Of a stretch of 64,000 bases of DNA, positions 26,704 to 36,391 are shown piece after piece. The notes under the pieces were generated by a model, which saw only the letters and a program-made list of their open reading frames with translations, did no database searches and was not told the DNA's origin. The position numbers and the translations under genes are program-made. Origin of the DNA: Clostridiaceae bacterium (lineage in GTDB: Bacteria; Bacillota; Clostridia; Oscillospirales; Acutalibacteraceae); the NCBI GenBank assembly GCA_904501755.1, contig CAJGBV010000005.1:22712-86711 (forward strand), given 5' to 3'. Position 1 is the first letter of the stretch. Every line of letters starts with the position of its first letter.

Positions 26704-26730
26704 AAACAGGGCGGCTTTGCCGCCCTGTTT
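26704..26730 (+). terminator. intra-operon hairpin, partial terminator
   Basis: A 12-bp GC-rich stem (26704-26715 with 26719-26730) and TTT loop but only a short T tail. It lies between the binding protein and the permease, where it could reduce readthrough or stabilise the upstream mRNA. Confidence 0.6.
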
Positions 26731-26750
26731 CTAATGAAAGGTGAAAATCT

Positions 26751-27530
26751 GTGACTATCTTAAATTTTGCCGACTGGCTTGCTTCTACACCACAGTGGAT
26801 TCAGTCTATGCCACAGTGGCTGCAGACCTTTTTATTCCAGTTATACCAGACCTTCATTTATCAAAACAGGTGGAAGTTTTTTACCGACGGTCTTAAAATT
26901 ACATTTATAGTTACAATAGGTGCTTTGATTCTTGGCGTAATTATTGGTCTTATTATAGCTATTATCAGAACTGCACATGATTCTAACGGATCAAGCAAAT
27001 CTTTTTTTATACTAAGATTTCTTAACTGGTTTTGTAATTTATATCTAACTGTTATCCGTGGAACACCTATGATGGTGCAGCTTCTTATTATGGGCTTTGT
27101 TATTATGGTGCCAAAAACAGAAATAGGTATGATTGTCTGTGGTATTGTTACCTTAGGTATCAATTCGGGTGCTTATGTTGCTGAAATTGTACGTTCGGGT
27201 CTTATGTCAATTAATGTCGGTCAGAGTGAGGCTGGACGTTCTCTCGGTCTTAATTATGCTCAGACTATGTGGCATATTATAATTCCACAGGCTTTTAAAA
27301 ATATTCTTCCTGCTCTTGGTAACGAAATGATAACCCTTTTAAAAGATACTTCTCTTGTATCGGTTATCGCTTTACGTGATGTTACAAAACAAGCACAGAA
27401 TATTGTTAGTAAAACATATCAGGCTTATGTGCCATATATCAGTCTTGCTATTATTTATCTTGTTATTGTAATTATAATGACCAAGCTTTTAGGTATTCTC
27501 GAAAGGAGGCTGCGTAAGAGTGACCACTAA
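26751..27530 (+). CDS. amino-acid ABC transporter permease
   Basis: A 259-residue HisM/GlnP-type permease that begins with GTG after AAAGGTG. About five membrane segments are visible, with the family signature VIRGTPMMVQLLIMG near residue 102 and the EAA loop SEAGRSLGLNYAQTMWHIIIP (about residues 160-180). An amphipathic N-terminal stretch of about 35 residues (repeated PQW) precedes the first segment. It overlaps the ATPase gene by 11 bases, so the two are translationally linked. Confidence 0.92.
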   Translation: MTILNFADWLASTPQWIQSMPQWLQTFLFQLYQTFIYQNRWKFFTDGLKITFIVTIGALILGVIIGLIIAIIRTAHDSNGSSKSFFILRFLNWFCNLYLTVIRGTPMMVQLLIMGFVIMVPKTEIGMIVCGIVTLGINSGAYVAEIVRSGLMSINVGQSEAGRSLGLNYAQTMWHIIIPQAFKNILPALGNEMITLLKDTSLVSVIALRDVTKQAQNIVSKTYQAYVPYISLAIIYLVIVIIMTKLLGILERRLRKSDH

Positions 27531-28260
27531 CGATACAATTATTAAGGTTAATGGCCTGAAAAAATCCTTTGGCGATATTCATGTACTAAAGGGTATTGAT
27601 ATTGAAATAAAAAAAGGCGAAGTGGTTGTCGTCATCGGCCCTTCGGGTTCCGGAAAATCAACATTTTTACGCTGTCTTAACAGGCTCGAAGAACCAACGG
27701 GTGGCGATATTTATATTAATGATGTTAATATAACCGACCCTAAAACCGATATAAACCTACACAGACAAAAAATGGGTATGGTATTTCAGCAGTTTAATCT
27801 TTTTCCGCATATGACCATACTTAAAAATATGACCTTGGCTCCCATTAAGCTTTTGAAAAAAACTAAGGCTGAGGCTAATAAGAACGCACATGAACTTCTT
27901 ACAAGAGTAGGTCTTGATGATAAAGCAAACAGCTATCCATCACAGCTCTCAGGCGGACAGAAGCAGCGTGTTGCCATAGTTCGTGCTCTTGCTATGAATC
28001 CTGAAGTTATGCTGTTTGACGAGCCTACCAGCGCACTTGATCCCGAAATGGTTGGTGAAGTGTTAGAGGTAATGAAGGAGCTTGCAAAAAGTGGTATGAC
28101 AATGGTTGTTGTTACTCACGAAATGGGCTTTGCCAGAGAAGTTGCAGACCGCGTTATATTTATTGATGAGGGTGTTATTATGGAGGATGCTTCTCCTGAA
28201 GAGTTCTTTACAAATCCCAAGTCATCGCGACTTAAGGATTTTCTATCCAAAGTTTTATAA
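27520..28260 (+). CDS. amino-acid ABC transporter ATP-binding protein (GlnQ type)
   Basis: A 246-residue ATPase that drives the transporter. Walker A GPSGSGKST (about residues 37-45), Q loop, signature LSGGQKQR, Walker B MLFDEPTSALD and the switch His in VVTHEMGFA are all intact. The start is GTG at 27520, with GGAGG 11 bases upstream inside the permease gene. It ends at a UUCG-tetraloop terminator. Confidence 0.95.
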   Translation: MTTNDTIIKVNGLKKSFGDIHVLKGIDIEIKKGEVVVVIGPSGSGKSTFLRCLNRLEEPTGGDIYINDVNITDPKTDINLHRQKMGMVFQQFNLFPHMTILKNMTLAPIKLLKKTKAEANKNAHELLTRVGLDDKANSYPSQLSGGQKQRVAIVRALAMNPEVMLFDEPTSALDPEMVGEVLEVMKELAKSGMTMVVVTHEMGFAREVADRVIFIDEGVIMEDASPEEFFTNPKSSRLKDFLSKVL

Positions 28261-28262
28261 AG

Positions 28263-28288
28263 AAAACCTGCTTCGGCAGGTTTTTTAT
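28263..28288 (+). terminator. terminator of the amino-acid ABC operon
   Basis: A 9-bp stem (28263-28271 with 28276-28284) closed by a C(UUCG)G tetraloop and followed by T's. Confidence 0.85.
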
Positions 28289-28389
28289 TTTATCATTATA
28301 AAATTTTTCACATATACTGTATTAATGAATTTATTTGTAATTAGTTGTCAAGAATAATATTGCAAATAATTTTGGAGTGTGAAAGATTA

Positions 28390-28761
28390 ATGAGTATAAA
28401 ACGCGGTGACATTTATTACGCGGATTTAAGTCCTGTAGTTGGGTCGGAGCAGGGCGGAGTCAGACCTGTACTGATAGTGCAAAATGATGTCGGTAACAGA
28501 TATAGTCCCACAGTTATAGCGGCGGCAATTACAAGCCAACACGATAAGGCTTCTTTGCCCACTCACATAAAGGTCAATGCAGTATCTTCGGGACTTGCAA
28601 AGGACTCAATTGTTTTGCTTGAACAGGTGAGAACTATTGATAAAAAAAGACTGAAGGAAAAAATGGGAACCCTTGATAATAGGTCAATGGGGGAAATAGA
28701 TATGGCATTATCGGTAAGTTTCGGTCTTAATTCCTCTGCTACAGATACAACTGCTACATAA
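28390..28761 (+). CDS. mazF: MazF/PemK-family endoribonuclease toxin
   Basis: A 123-residue protein of the EndoA/NdoA type, which cleaves mRNA at short specific sequences. The start motif KRGDIYYADLSPVVGSEQGGVRPVLI, broken as KRGDIYYADLSP and EQGGVRPVLIVQND, carries the conserved Arg, and AAITSQ and VLLEQVRTIDKKRL follow as in B. subtilis EndoA. The ATG at 28390 follows TGGAGTG. No antitoxin gene is visible directly upstream, where Bacillus has ndoAI. In many Clostridia this gene also stands alone. It has its own terminator. Confidence 0.88.
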   Translation: MSIKRGDIYYADLSPVVGSEQGGVRPVLIVQNDVGNRYSPTVIAAAITSQHDKASLPTHIKVNAVSSGLAKDSIVLLEQVRTIDKKRLKEKMGTLDNRSMGEIDMALSVSFGLNSSATDTTAT

Positions 28762-28776
28762 ATGGTGCAGTTATTT

Positions 28777-28806
28777 AAATGACGGTTTTACCGTCATTTT
28801 TTTATA
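28777..28806 (+). terminator. mazF terminator
   Basis: A 9-bp stem (28777-28785 with 28791-28799) followed by seven T's. Confidence 0.8.
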
Positions 28807-28864
28807 TTTACAAATTTTGATTAATATGGTAGTATAAACTTATTATATGCAAGGGTGTGAGAGT

Positions 28865-31450
28865 ATGAATAAGCTTGTAATGTTTTATGATAGACCTGCT
28901 GAAAATAGTGATATTGGCTGGGAAAGACAATCCTTACCTTTGGGCAACGGCTATATGGGTGCTAACATTTTTGGTGGTATAGATATTGAGAGAATTCAGA
29001 TGACCTCTAACGAGTTAGCCAATCCGTTGAGTGAAGGCGGTCTTAATAACTTTGCGGAAATTTATATTGATTTCTTTCATAGTAATGTAAAGAAATATGT
29101 GCGTGGACTTGATCTTAATAATGCATATGCTTTTTGTGATTATGAATATAATGGTTTCGGTTATACTCGACAGGCTTTTACCTCTTATCCCGATAATTGC
29201 CTTGTAATTAAACTTACCTGCGATAGAAGAGAACTGAGTTTTGATATACGGCCGATAATACCGTATATCGAGTCTTCACGTAAGACCGGAGAGGTTAAGG
29301 CTATGGAAAATGTTTTGATTTTGCGTGGCACTCTACCTTTGCACAATCTGATTTTTGAGGCACAGATGACTGTTGATACAGATGGTGAGGTTGCATATAG
29401 CGATAATAAAGTTTCTGTTAAAAATGCAGGTTATGCGTATATATATTATGTACAGGGTACTTCTTATAAACTTGATTCTAAGGTTTTCTTAGAGCAGGAG
29501 ACAACCAAGAAAACAGTTGGCGATGATCCTCATAATAAGGTTACATTACTTCTTGAAAACGCATTAAAGTGTGGATATGATAATTTGTATTTGCGGCACG
29601 TTGAGGATTATTCTCGACTTTTTTCACGTGTAGAGCTTAACATTGCTGACTGTGATAATGACGTTCCTACTGATGAATTACTTGAAGCTTTTAGGAAAAA
29701 TGACAAAGATTTGCGAGTAGTTGAGCTTTATTATCAGTTTGGTAGATATTTGCTGATTTCGTCTTCAAGAAAAGGAACCTTGCCGTCAAGTCTGCAGGGT
29801 GTATGGAATGTACACGATAGGTCGCCTTGGGGTTGTGGGTATTGGCATAATATTAATGTGCAGATGAATTATTGGCCTGCTTTTTCTACAAACCTTGCAG
29901 AAACATTTGAGGCTTTCTCCGACTTTGTTAAGGCTTATTTGCCACGTGCTCAGGAAATCGCATCGGAATATGTAAATATGTATTTGCCTGAGAATTACAT
30001 GGAAGGAAAAGGTGAGTGTGGTTGGGCTATAGGTACGAGCAGTAACGCTTATTCAATTAGTCCTCCTGAGAATCATTCGGGTCCCGGTACCGGCGGTCTT
30101 ACTTCAAAGTTATTCTGGGATTATTATGATTTTACCAGAGATAAGAATATACTTAATAATGTCACTTATCCGATTGTGCAAGGTATGTCAAAATTTCTGA
30201 CAAAAGCAGTAAAAAATTATGATGGTAGATACCTTGCAACGCGTTCGGCTTCTCCTGAACAAATAATCGGAAAATATTGGAATTCACGTCTTGATTTAAA
30301 TCAAATGTATTACCTCACTGTCGGTTGCGCTTTTGACCAGCAGTTGATTTATGAAAATGGTAAAGATTTTATTGAATGTGCAGATTTGCTTGATGTTAAA
30401 GATAAGGCATATGAAATACAAATAGAGCAAATTAACCGATATGATCCAATACATATAGGCTATAGCGGTCAGATAAAGGAATATGAGGAGGAACATTTTT
30501 ATGGTGAAATAGGCGAAGCGAATCACCGTCATATTTCACATCTTATGGCTTTAATGCCAGGTAGTCTTATTAACAGCAATACTACAGCTTGGATGGATGC
30601 TGCAAAGAAAACACTACTGCTTCGTGGTGATAAATCTACAGGTTGGGCTCTTGCACATAGGCTTTGCGCTTGGGCGCGGACGGGTGATGGGGAACATACC
30701 TATCATCTTCTTAAAAATTTACTTAAAGAGCGTACCTATGGTAATCTTTGGGATTGGCATCCTCCGTTTCAAATTGATGGTAACTTTGGGGCTATTGCAG
30801 GAATAACTGAAATGCTTATGCAGAGTCACGAGGGTTTTGTTAATTTACTTCCCGCTTTGCCTACCGATTTTAGAAGCGGTAGTTTTAAAGGACTTAAGGC
30901 AAGAGGTAACTTTACTGTAAATTGTAGCTGGAGCAATGGATATGCTGACACAGTAACCGTGGAAAGTGTTGTTGGTGGTAAGTTCCGTCTTCGATATGCA
31001 GGTGTCAGAAACGTTATTGTTAGAGATTCGTATGGAAAGCCTGTTCAAGCAGAAAAGGATGATTATTTTGTTTCCTTTGATACACAAAAAGGAAATACAT
31101 ACTACATTGAGAATTTTTCCAAAATTATACGCTTAAATCCCGTTGAAAAACTGGAAAGCTCAAAAGATGGAGAAGTTATCACTCTGAAGTGGGAAGATGC
31201 TTATAGCGGTGTTTACAGGGTGTACAAGAGCGTTAATGACAGTCCATGTTATACATTTGTGTGTGAAACTGACAATGCAGAGTTTAAGGATGTATTTAAT
31301 ATAAATAATACTATTCAAAATTATAGCATTACTGTGTATGACGGAAAAGATTTGCTTACAGAAAGCCAATCTACAGCAATCACTGTTCATAACGCTTCTG
31401 AACTTGAAAAGGATAGATATGCCTACCTTTTTAAACAAAATAATTTATAA
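28865..31450 (+). CDS. glycoside hydrolase family 95 protein
   Basis: An 861-residue cytoplasmic glycosidase of the GH95 type (alpha-L-fucosidases and alpha-L-galactosidases). It has an N-terminal beta-domain with LPLGNGYMGANIFGG, then an (alpha/alpha)6 barrel holding the hallmark strings WHNINVQMNYWPA (about 326-338), GQIKEY (about 535), NHRHISHLMALMPG and HPPFQIDGNFGA (about 632). After the usual C-terminal beta-domain there is an extra FN3-like module of about 110 residues. No signal peptide is present, so substrates must be imported. The start at 28865 follows AAGGGTG. Catalytic residue roles are inferred from family memory. Confidence 0.88.
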   Translation: MNKLVMFYDRPAENSDIGWERQSLPLGNGYMGANIFGGIDIERIQMTSNELANPLSEGGLNNFAEIYIDFFHSNVKKYVRGLDLNNAYAFCDYEYNGFGYTRQAFTSYPDNCLVIKLTCDRRELSFDIRPIIPYIESSRKTGEVKAMENVLILRGTLPLHNLIFEAQMTVDTDGEVAYSDNKVSVKNAGYAYIYYVQGTSYKLDSKVFLEQETTKKTVGDDPHNKVTLLLENALKCGYDNLYLRHVEDYSRLFSRVELNIADCDNDVPTDELLEAFRKNDKDLRVVELYYQFGRYLLISSSRKGTLPSSLQGVWNVHDRSPWGCGYWHNINVQMNYWPAFSTNLAETFEAFSDFVKAYLPRAQEIASEYVNMYLPENYMEGKGECGWAIGTSSNAYSISPPENHSGPGTGGLTSKLFWDYYDFTRDKNILNNVTYPIVQGMSKFLTKAVKNYDGRYLATRSASPEQIIGKYWNSRLDLNQMYYLTVGCAFDQQLIYENGKDFIECADLLDVKDKAYEIQIEQINRYDPIHIGYSGQIKEYEEEHFYGEIGEANHRHISHLMALMPGSLINSNTTAWMDAAKKTLLLRGDKSTGWALAHRLCAWARTGDGEHTYHLLKNLLKERTYGNLWDWHPPFQIDGNFGAIAGITEMLMQSHEGFVNLLPALPTDFRSGSFKGLKARGNFTVNCSWSNGYADTVTVESVVGGKFRLRYAGVRNVIVRDSYGKPVQAEKDDYFVSFDTQKGNTYYIENFSKIIRLNPVEKLESSKDGEVITLKWEDAYSGVYRVYKSVNDSPCYTFVCETDNAEFKDVFNINNTIQNYSITVYDGKDLLTESQSTAITVHNASELEKDRYAYLFKQNNL

Positions 31451-31484
31451 AAAAACAAACCGGAATATCCGGTTTGTTTTTTTT
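31451..31484. terminator. bidirectional terminator, GH95/isomerase-like
   Basis: A 14-bp stem centred on 31466 (AAAAACAAACCGGA with its complement at 31468-31481), with A's on one side and T's on the other. Confidence 0.85.
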
Positions 31485-31490
31485 ATAAAT

Positions 31491-32462
31491 TTACGCCCAC
31501 CACATATTGCAGTTGCTTTCGTAGATAAGGCAGTTTTTGAGAACGCCGACAGCCTTTTCAAGACCTTCTTTTGGAGCCATAAGACCGTCTTCGTGTTCAA
31601 TGCTGATTGCATAATCGTAACCAACAATAGCAAGAGCGCTGATTATATCCTTCCAGTAGGACTCATCATTGCCGTAGCCAACAGCTCTGAATGACCAGGA
31701 ACGACCTGCAAAATCGGTATATGATTTATAGTCGTTACATCCGTTAACAGCGGTGTTGTATGGGTCAATCTTAGTGTCTTTTGCATGGAAGTGGAAAATT
31801 GCATTTTCTTTGCCAAGTGCCTTAATAACAGCAACAGGGTCCATACCTTGCCAGATAAGATGGCTGGGGTCAAGGTTAGCGCCAATCTCAGGACCTACGG
31901 CAGCACGCAGTCTTAGCAGTGTTTCGGGATTGTATACACAAAATCCGGGGTGCATTTCAAAAGCAATTTTATCTACACCGTGTTCTCTTGCAAATTTAAC
32001 GGTTTCTTTCCAGTAGGGAATAAGCTTTTCGTTCCACTGCCACTCAACAACCTTTGCAAATTCAGGTGGCCATGCACAAGTTACCCAGTTTGGATTTTCG
32101 CTTGTTTCGCAGTCACCGGGACAGCCTGAAAAAGTGTTGATTTGATGAATACCAAGCTTTTCTGCAAGAAGAATTGTCTTCTTTATAGCTGTATCGTATT
32201 CTTCAGCAATCTTTTTGTCGGGATGAACAGGGTTTGCATGACAGCTCAGAGCACTGATTTCAAGTCCGTACTTTGCAACGGTTGCCTTGAATTCTTCAAG
32301 AGCTTTATCATCGTTTAAAAGTACATCAGGGTCAGCATGCTGAGTGCCGGGGTATCCGCCCGAACCGACTTCAATCATCTCAAGACCAATGGACTTAAAA
32401 TAAGCAAGAGCCTGTTCAAAGGGTTCATTACCCAATAGGTTGGTTAAAACACCAAGTTTCAT
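31491..32462 (-). CDS. sugar phosphate isomerase/epimerase (xylose isomerase-like TIM barrel)
   Basis: A 323-residue AP-endonuclease-2/xylose-isomerase-like barrel. Likely metal ligands are the Glu/His of AFEMHPGF, Asp/His of NLDPSHL, His of FHFHAKD and Glu of SIEHED. The family includes inosose dehydratase, tagatose and hexulose epimerases and many uncharacterised sugar enzymes. It converges with the GH95 gene and has its own promoter. The exact substrate cannot be assigned. Confidence 0.85.
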   Translation of the reverse strand: MKLGVLTNLLGNEPFEQALAYFKSIGLEMIEVGSGGYPGTQHADPDVLLNDDKALEEFKATVAKYGLEISALSCHANPVHPDKKIAEEYDTAIKKTILLAEKLGIHQINTFSGCPGDCETSENPNWVTCAWPPEFAKVVEWQWNEKLIPYWKETVKFAREHGVDKIAFEMHPGFCVYNPETLLRLRAAVGPEIGANLDPSHLIWQGMDPVAVIKALGKENAIFHFHAKDTKIDPYNTAVNGCNDYKSYTDFAGRSWSFRAVGYGNDESYWKDIISALAIVGYDYAISIEHEDGLMAPKEGLEKAVGVLKNCLIYESNCNMWWA

Positions 32463-32497
32463 AAAAATACACCTCTTTGTGAGAATTTGTTAATTTA

Positions 32498-32526
32498 ATT
32501 TTATGATTAAATAGAGATATTGTCAA
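32498..32526 (-). promoter_or_regulatory. promoter for the isomerase-like gene
   Basis: Minus strand: TTGACA, 17 bases, TAAAAT, about 30 bases before the start codon. Confidence 0.7.
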
Positions 32527-32536
32527 GCAAAAATAT

Positions 32537-33412
32537 CTAAAGAGTGGAAATTACAATACCGGTTATAACTATGGCGGCACAAAGTAGTTTATAAGTAATA
32601 TCTTTCTCTTTGAAGAAAATTTTTCCACCTATAATTACCACAATGCAACTTATTTGTTTAAGAAGGGTCATAACCGTAAGTGAGCTGTTCATACCATTTG
32701 CGGTAAAATAAGCTCTGTCGGCTAAAATAAGAAGTATTGCCATAATGTATATTCTGTAATTTTTAAGAACCGTTTTCCAGTTTACAGGTATTCTTTTAAG
32801 CAGAAAATATAAACAGTAAAACAGACAAAGAAAGAGCATAAACCAATACTGAAGCTGTACGCTTGAAATAAGGTTATCTCTTCTGAGAAGCTTATCAAGG
32901 GTTCCGGAAACAGAATTGAAGCCTGTATAACAAAAGGCGAGAATAACGTATTTTGCAGCCACTGAATTTGCGTCTTTGGTAATTACAGTGCTTTTTTTTG
33001 GCTTTATTTTTAGCATAAACAAACCTATGCAAACAAGCACAATACCCAACGTAACGGTTAAAGTAAGGCTCTCGCCAACAAATATAACAGCAAAAAGTGT
33101 AGAAAAAAGTATACCGGACAGGTCGAGAATACTGTATATACTTACAGGCATTTTTTCAAGGGCAGCAAAGCCGCATATCCAAGCAATAAACACAGCAAGT
33201 GCTTTGAGTGCTACAGCAAAATATAGCCACCATTCATCAAGGAAAAAAGCTTCTTTTGTGTTGGGTAATACAAGAACAAAAGATGATATGGAATAGAGGA
33301 GAAGTATCTCAAGTCCTGTATTATAATCGAGCGCCCCTTTTTTTAGCAGTTCTCTTGCACCTTTGAAAATACCGAAAATGAGAGTGAGAGGAATCCATAA
33401 ATATTGTGCCAT
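32537..33412 (-). CDS. EamA/DMT-family membrane transporter
   Basis: A 291-residue protein with about ten hydrophobic segments in two repeated halves, as in drug/metabolite transporters of the EamA group. Helix 4 contains the family-type string GFAALEKMPVSIYSILDLSG, and each half ends in a GIVLVCIGLFML-like or AIVITGIVISTL segment. It starts 2 bases after the ysxC stop, so it is the third gene of the lon-ysxC transcript. Substrate unknown; its presence in this operon is probably local. Confidence 0.8.
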   Translation of the reverse strand: MAQYLWIPLTLIFGIFKGARELLKKGALDYNTGLEILLLYSISSFVLVLPNTKEAFFLDEWWLYFAVALKALAVFIAWICGFAALEKMPVSIYSILDLSGILFSTLFAVIFVGESLTLTVTLGIVLVCIGLFMLKIKPKKSTVITKDANSVAAKYVILAFCYTGFNSVSGTLDKLLRRDNLISSVQLQYWFMLFLCLFYCLYFLLKRIPVNWKTVLKNYRIYIMAILLILADRAYFTANGMNSSLTVMTLLKQISCIVVIIGGKIFFKEKDITYKLLCAAIVITGIVISTL

Positions 33413-33414
33413 TA

Positions 33415-33993
33415 TCAGTCAGCCTCTAAAATTGCTTTTATTTTATCTATACCATAGCCAGAAGAAGCTGAGGTGGGAATTATTTCCACACCGTCGATGA
33501 AATCGGCGAGTTCTTCTGTAATAAGTGTCATTCGCTCATTATACTGACTCTTATTAAGCTTGTCGCACTTTGTGAGAACAACGGTGTAGGGTATATTCAT
33601 CTGATACATAAAATCAAGCATAGAGTAATCGAACTCGCTTGGCGGATGACGCATATCAATAAGCTGAAACACCATTTTAATGTTTCTTCCTGTTCTGAAA
33701 TAGCTTTCCATAAGGTCAGACCAACGGGTTCTCTCTCCAAAAGGAACCTTGGCATATCCATAACCGGGAAGGTCAACAAGCCGTATGGTATCAAGCTTAA
33801 AGAAGTTAATTGTTACGGTTTTTCCGGGACTGGCACTTACTCTTGCAAGAGATTTACGGTTGACTATCTTATTAATCAGTGAAGATTTGCCCACATTAGA
33901 CCTGCCTGAAAAACAGAATTCTGGCAAATCAGACTCGCCAAGTTGTGCGGCAGTGCCAAAAGATTTTTCATATTCTATTTTGTTATAGTTCAT
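33415..33993 (-). CDS. ysxC: ribosome biogenesis GTPase YsxC/EngB
   Basis: A 192-residue essential GTPase for assembly of the large ribosomal subunit. G1 GRSNVGKSS (about 29-37), G3 DLPGYG (about 74-79), G4 TKCD (about 140-143) and G5 SA are in the right order. It overlaps the end of lon by 4 bases, the same lon-ysxC arrangement as in Bacillus. Full length. Confidence 0.95.
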   Translation of the reverse strand: MNYNKIEYEKSFGTAAQLGESDLPEFCFSGRSNVGKSSLINKIVNRKSLARVSASPGKTVTINFFKLDTIRLVDLPGYGYAKVPFGERTRWSDLMESYFRTGRNIKMVFQLIDMRHPPSEFDYSMLDFMYQMNIPYTVVLTKCDKLNKSQYNERMTLITEELADFIDGVEIIPTSASSGYGIDKIKAILEAD

Positions 33994-36320
33994 AGCTTTA
34001 CCAATGCCTTATCTAAAATTTCATCCTGATGGCCAACAGGTATAAACTCAAGATGCTCTTTAACAATTTGGTCTACATCCTCAAGGTCGGCAACATTATC
34101 TTTGGGGATAAATACGGTTTTTACGCCGCCTCTGTAAGCTGCGATTGATTTCTCGCGAAGCCCTCCTATAGCAAGAACACGTCCTCGAATTGAAATTTCA
34201 CCTGTCATAGCAATATCTCTTCTTATGGGGGTATCTGTAAGGGCAGAAACGAGTGCAGTTGTCATTGTTACACCGGCAGAAGGGCCGTCCTTTGGAATAG
34301 CAGACTCGGTTGCGTGTATATGAATATCTTTAGTCTTATAGAAGTCTGAGGCAATGCCTAAATGGTCGGCACGTGAGCGAACATAGGTGAGTGCTGCATG
34401 AGCAGACTCTTTCATAACTTCGCCAAGAGAACCTGTCAGCTCAAGCTTTCCTGTGCCGGGAACAGCAGAAACTTCAATCTGCATTATTTCGCCGCCAACC
34501 GAAGTCCAGGCAAGTCCATTAATAACACCAACTTCGTTTTCAGCAGGTATTTCTTCGGGACGGAAACGATGGCGTCCAAGCATTTCCTTTACTTTATTAC
34601 TGTCGATTTTTACGCAAATAGTTTTATTTTCAACGATTTCTTTTGCGGCTTTTCGGCAAAGAGATGCGATTTTTCTTTCTAAGGTTCTAACACCGGATTC
34701 TCTGGTATAGAAATCAATAAGGTCGTAAATAGCCGTGTCGTTGATTTTGCACATAGAAGAAGTAAGTCCGTGACGCTTAAGCTGTTTCTTTACAAGGTGC
34801 TTTTTTGCAATGTTGAATTTTTCCTCTCTTGTATAGCTTGTCAGCTCAATAATCTCTAATCTGTCGCGAAGTGGTGGAGGGATTGTTTCAAGAGAGTTTG
34901 CGGTTGTAATAAACACTGTTTTGCTTAGGTCAAAGGGTAGGTCGATATAGTGGTCGGTGAATGTGCTGTTTTGTTCGCCGTCAAGAACCTCAAGAAGTGC
35001 AGAGGCTGGGTCACCTTTATAATTCGTGGATAACTTATCTATTTCATCAAGCAAAATAAGTGAATTATTACTTTTTGATTGCTTGACTGCCGACATAATC
35101 TTACCCGGCATAGCACCGATATAGGTTTTTCTGTGTCCTCGTATTTCAGCTTCGTCACTGATACCGCCCAAAGAAATTCTTGAAAAATTTCTTCCCATAC
35201 ATTCAGCTATTGTCTTGGCTATAGAGGTTTTACCTACACCCGGAGGTCCGTATAGACAGATAATCTGACCGCTTATATCCGGAACAAGTGAATAAACCGA
35301 AAGCATTTCAAGAATTCTTTCCTTTACCTGCTTCATAGCATGAAAATCTCTGTCAAGGATTTTTGTGGAACGCTTAATATCGTTTTTGACTGCGGTGCTT
35401 TTATTCCAAGGCAGTGACAGACATTCATCAAGATAATTTCTGATAACAGCGGATTCCTGCGAGCCGGGAGGCATTTTTGAAAGTTTGTTAACCTCTATGC
35501 TTAGTTTTTCTTTAACCGACATTGGAGCATCCATTTTTGCAATTTTGTCATAATACTCTTCGGTTTCATCATTTGTTTCACCGTAAAGCTCTTCGTTAAT
35601 TGCCTTGATTTGCTCTTTGAGATAATATTCACGCTGATTATCTTCAATCTGCATGCGGACACTTTCACTGATTTTATTGTCTATTTTTAACAGACCACAT
35701 TCCTTGGATAGAAGCTTTAAAAGCATTTTTGCTCTTACATACGGGTCGCGCTGTTCAAGAAGAAACTGCTTATCGTCAAAGGGAGCAGGAATATTTGCTG
35801 CAATATAATCACAAAGCTCAGATACATCATCATTGGTAGCAACATTCATCATAATTTCGGTTGAAATACCGGAGGGTAAGAGCAGAGCGTATTTTTCAAA
35901 CTCGTCGCGTATTTTACGAATGATAGCCTCGGTGTATTTTTCGGTGTGACGGGCATTGGCATCGTCTATGCGACGAACCTGAGCATAGTTGCAAACAGAA
36001 AGCTTTTTAACCGAAATTCGTTGAGCGCGGTAAAGACCTTCAGCCACAACCTTTACACTCTTTTCTGAAATTTTAAGAAATTGACGCACACGGACAACAC
36101 AGCCGATTTCATATAACTGCTCCTGAGTGGGTTCTTCATCTCTCAGGTCTTTTTGTGATACAAGAAATAATAGCTGGTCTTTATCAACAGCGGTATTGAG
36201 CGCTGCGATTGATGATTTACGACCGGCTTCAAAATGTATAGGCATACCCGGAAAGGCAATTAAACCTCGAAGGGCAAGTAAGGGAAGGGTGGTTGTGCCG
36301 GAAAATTCTGGAATTGACAT
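33990..36320 (-). CDS. lon: ATP-dependent protease LonA
   Basis: A 776-residue cytoplasmic protease that degrades damaged and regulatory proteins. An N-terminal LON substrate domain (1-~200) is followed by a coiled coil, the AAA+ module with Walker A GPPGVGKTS and Walker B LILLDEID, and the serine protease domain with the catalytic Ser in KDGPSAGVTM and Lys in GLREKSIAA. Length and order are normal. GGAGG is positioned 6 bases before ATG, and a SigA promoter lies at 36354-36382. No CtsR or HrcA operator is visible; an unusual direct repeat lies further upstream. Confidence 0.97.
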   Translation of the reverse strand: MSIPEFSGTTTLPLLALRGLIAFPGMPIHFEAGRKSSIAALNTAVDKDQLLFLVSQKDLRDEEPTQEQLYEIGCVVRVRQFLKISEKSVKVVAEGLYRAQRISVKKLSVCNYAQVRRIDDANARHTEKYTEAIIRKIRDEFEKYALLLPSGISTEIMMNVATNDDVSELCDYIAANIPAPFDDKQFLLEQRDPYVRAKMLLKLLSKECGLLKIDNKISESVRMQIEDNQREYYLKEQIKAINEELYGETNDETEEYYDKIAKMDAPMSVKEKLSIEVNKLSKMPPGSQESAVIRNYLDECLSLPWNKSTAVKNDIKRSTKILDRDFHAMKQVKERILEMLSVYSLVPDISGQIICLYGPPGVGKTSIAKTIAECMGRNFSRISLGGISDEAEIRGHRKTYIGAMPGKIMSAVKQSKSNNSLILLDEIDKLSTNYKGDPASALLEVLDGEQNSTFTDHYIDLPFDLSKTVFITTANSLETIPPPLRDRLEIIELTSYTREEKFNIAKKHLVKKQLKRHGLTSSMCKINDTAIYDLIDFYTRESGVRTLERKIASLCRKAAKEIVENKTICVKIDSNKVKEMLGRHRFRPEEIPAENEVGVINGLAWTSVGGEIMQIEVSAVPGTGKLELTGSLGEVMKESAHAALTYVRSRADHLGIASDFYKTKDIHIHATESAIPKDGPSAGVTMTTALVSALTDTPIRRDIAMTGEISIRGRVLAIGGLREKSIAAYRGGVKTVFIPKDNVADLEDVDQIVKEHLEFIPVGHQDEILDKALVKL

Positions 36321-36353
36321 ATTGACCTCCGTAATGATTTTAAATACTATATC

Positions 36354-36382
36354 AGTATACTACAATTTCTTTTCCAATTCAA
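36354..36382 (-). promoter_or_regulatory. lon promoter
   Basis: Minus strand: TTGAAT, 17 bases, TATACT. Confidence 0.7.
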
Positions 36383-36391
36383 CTATTAGAT

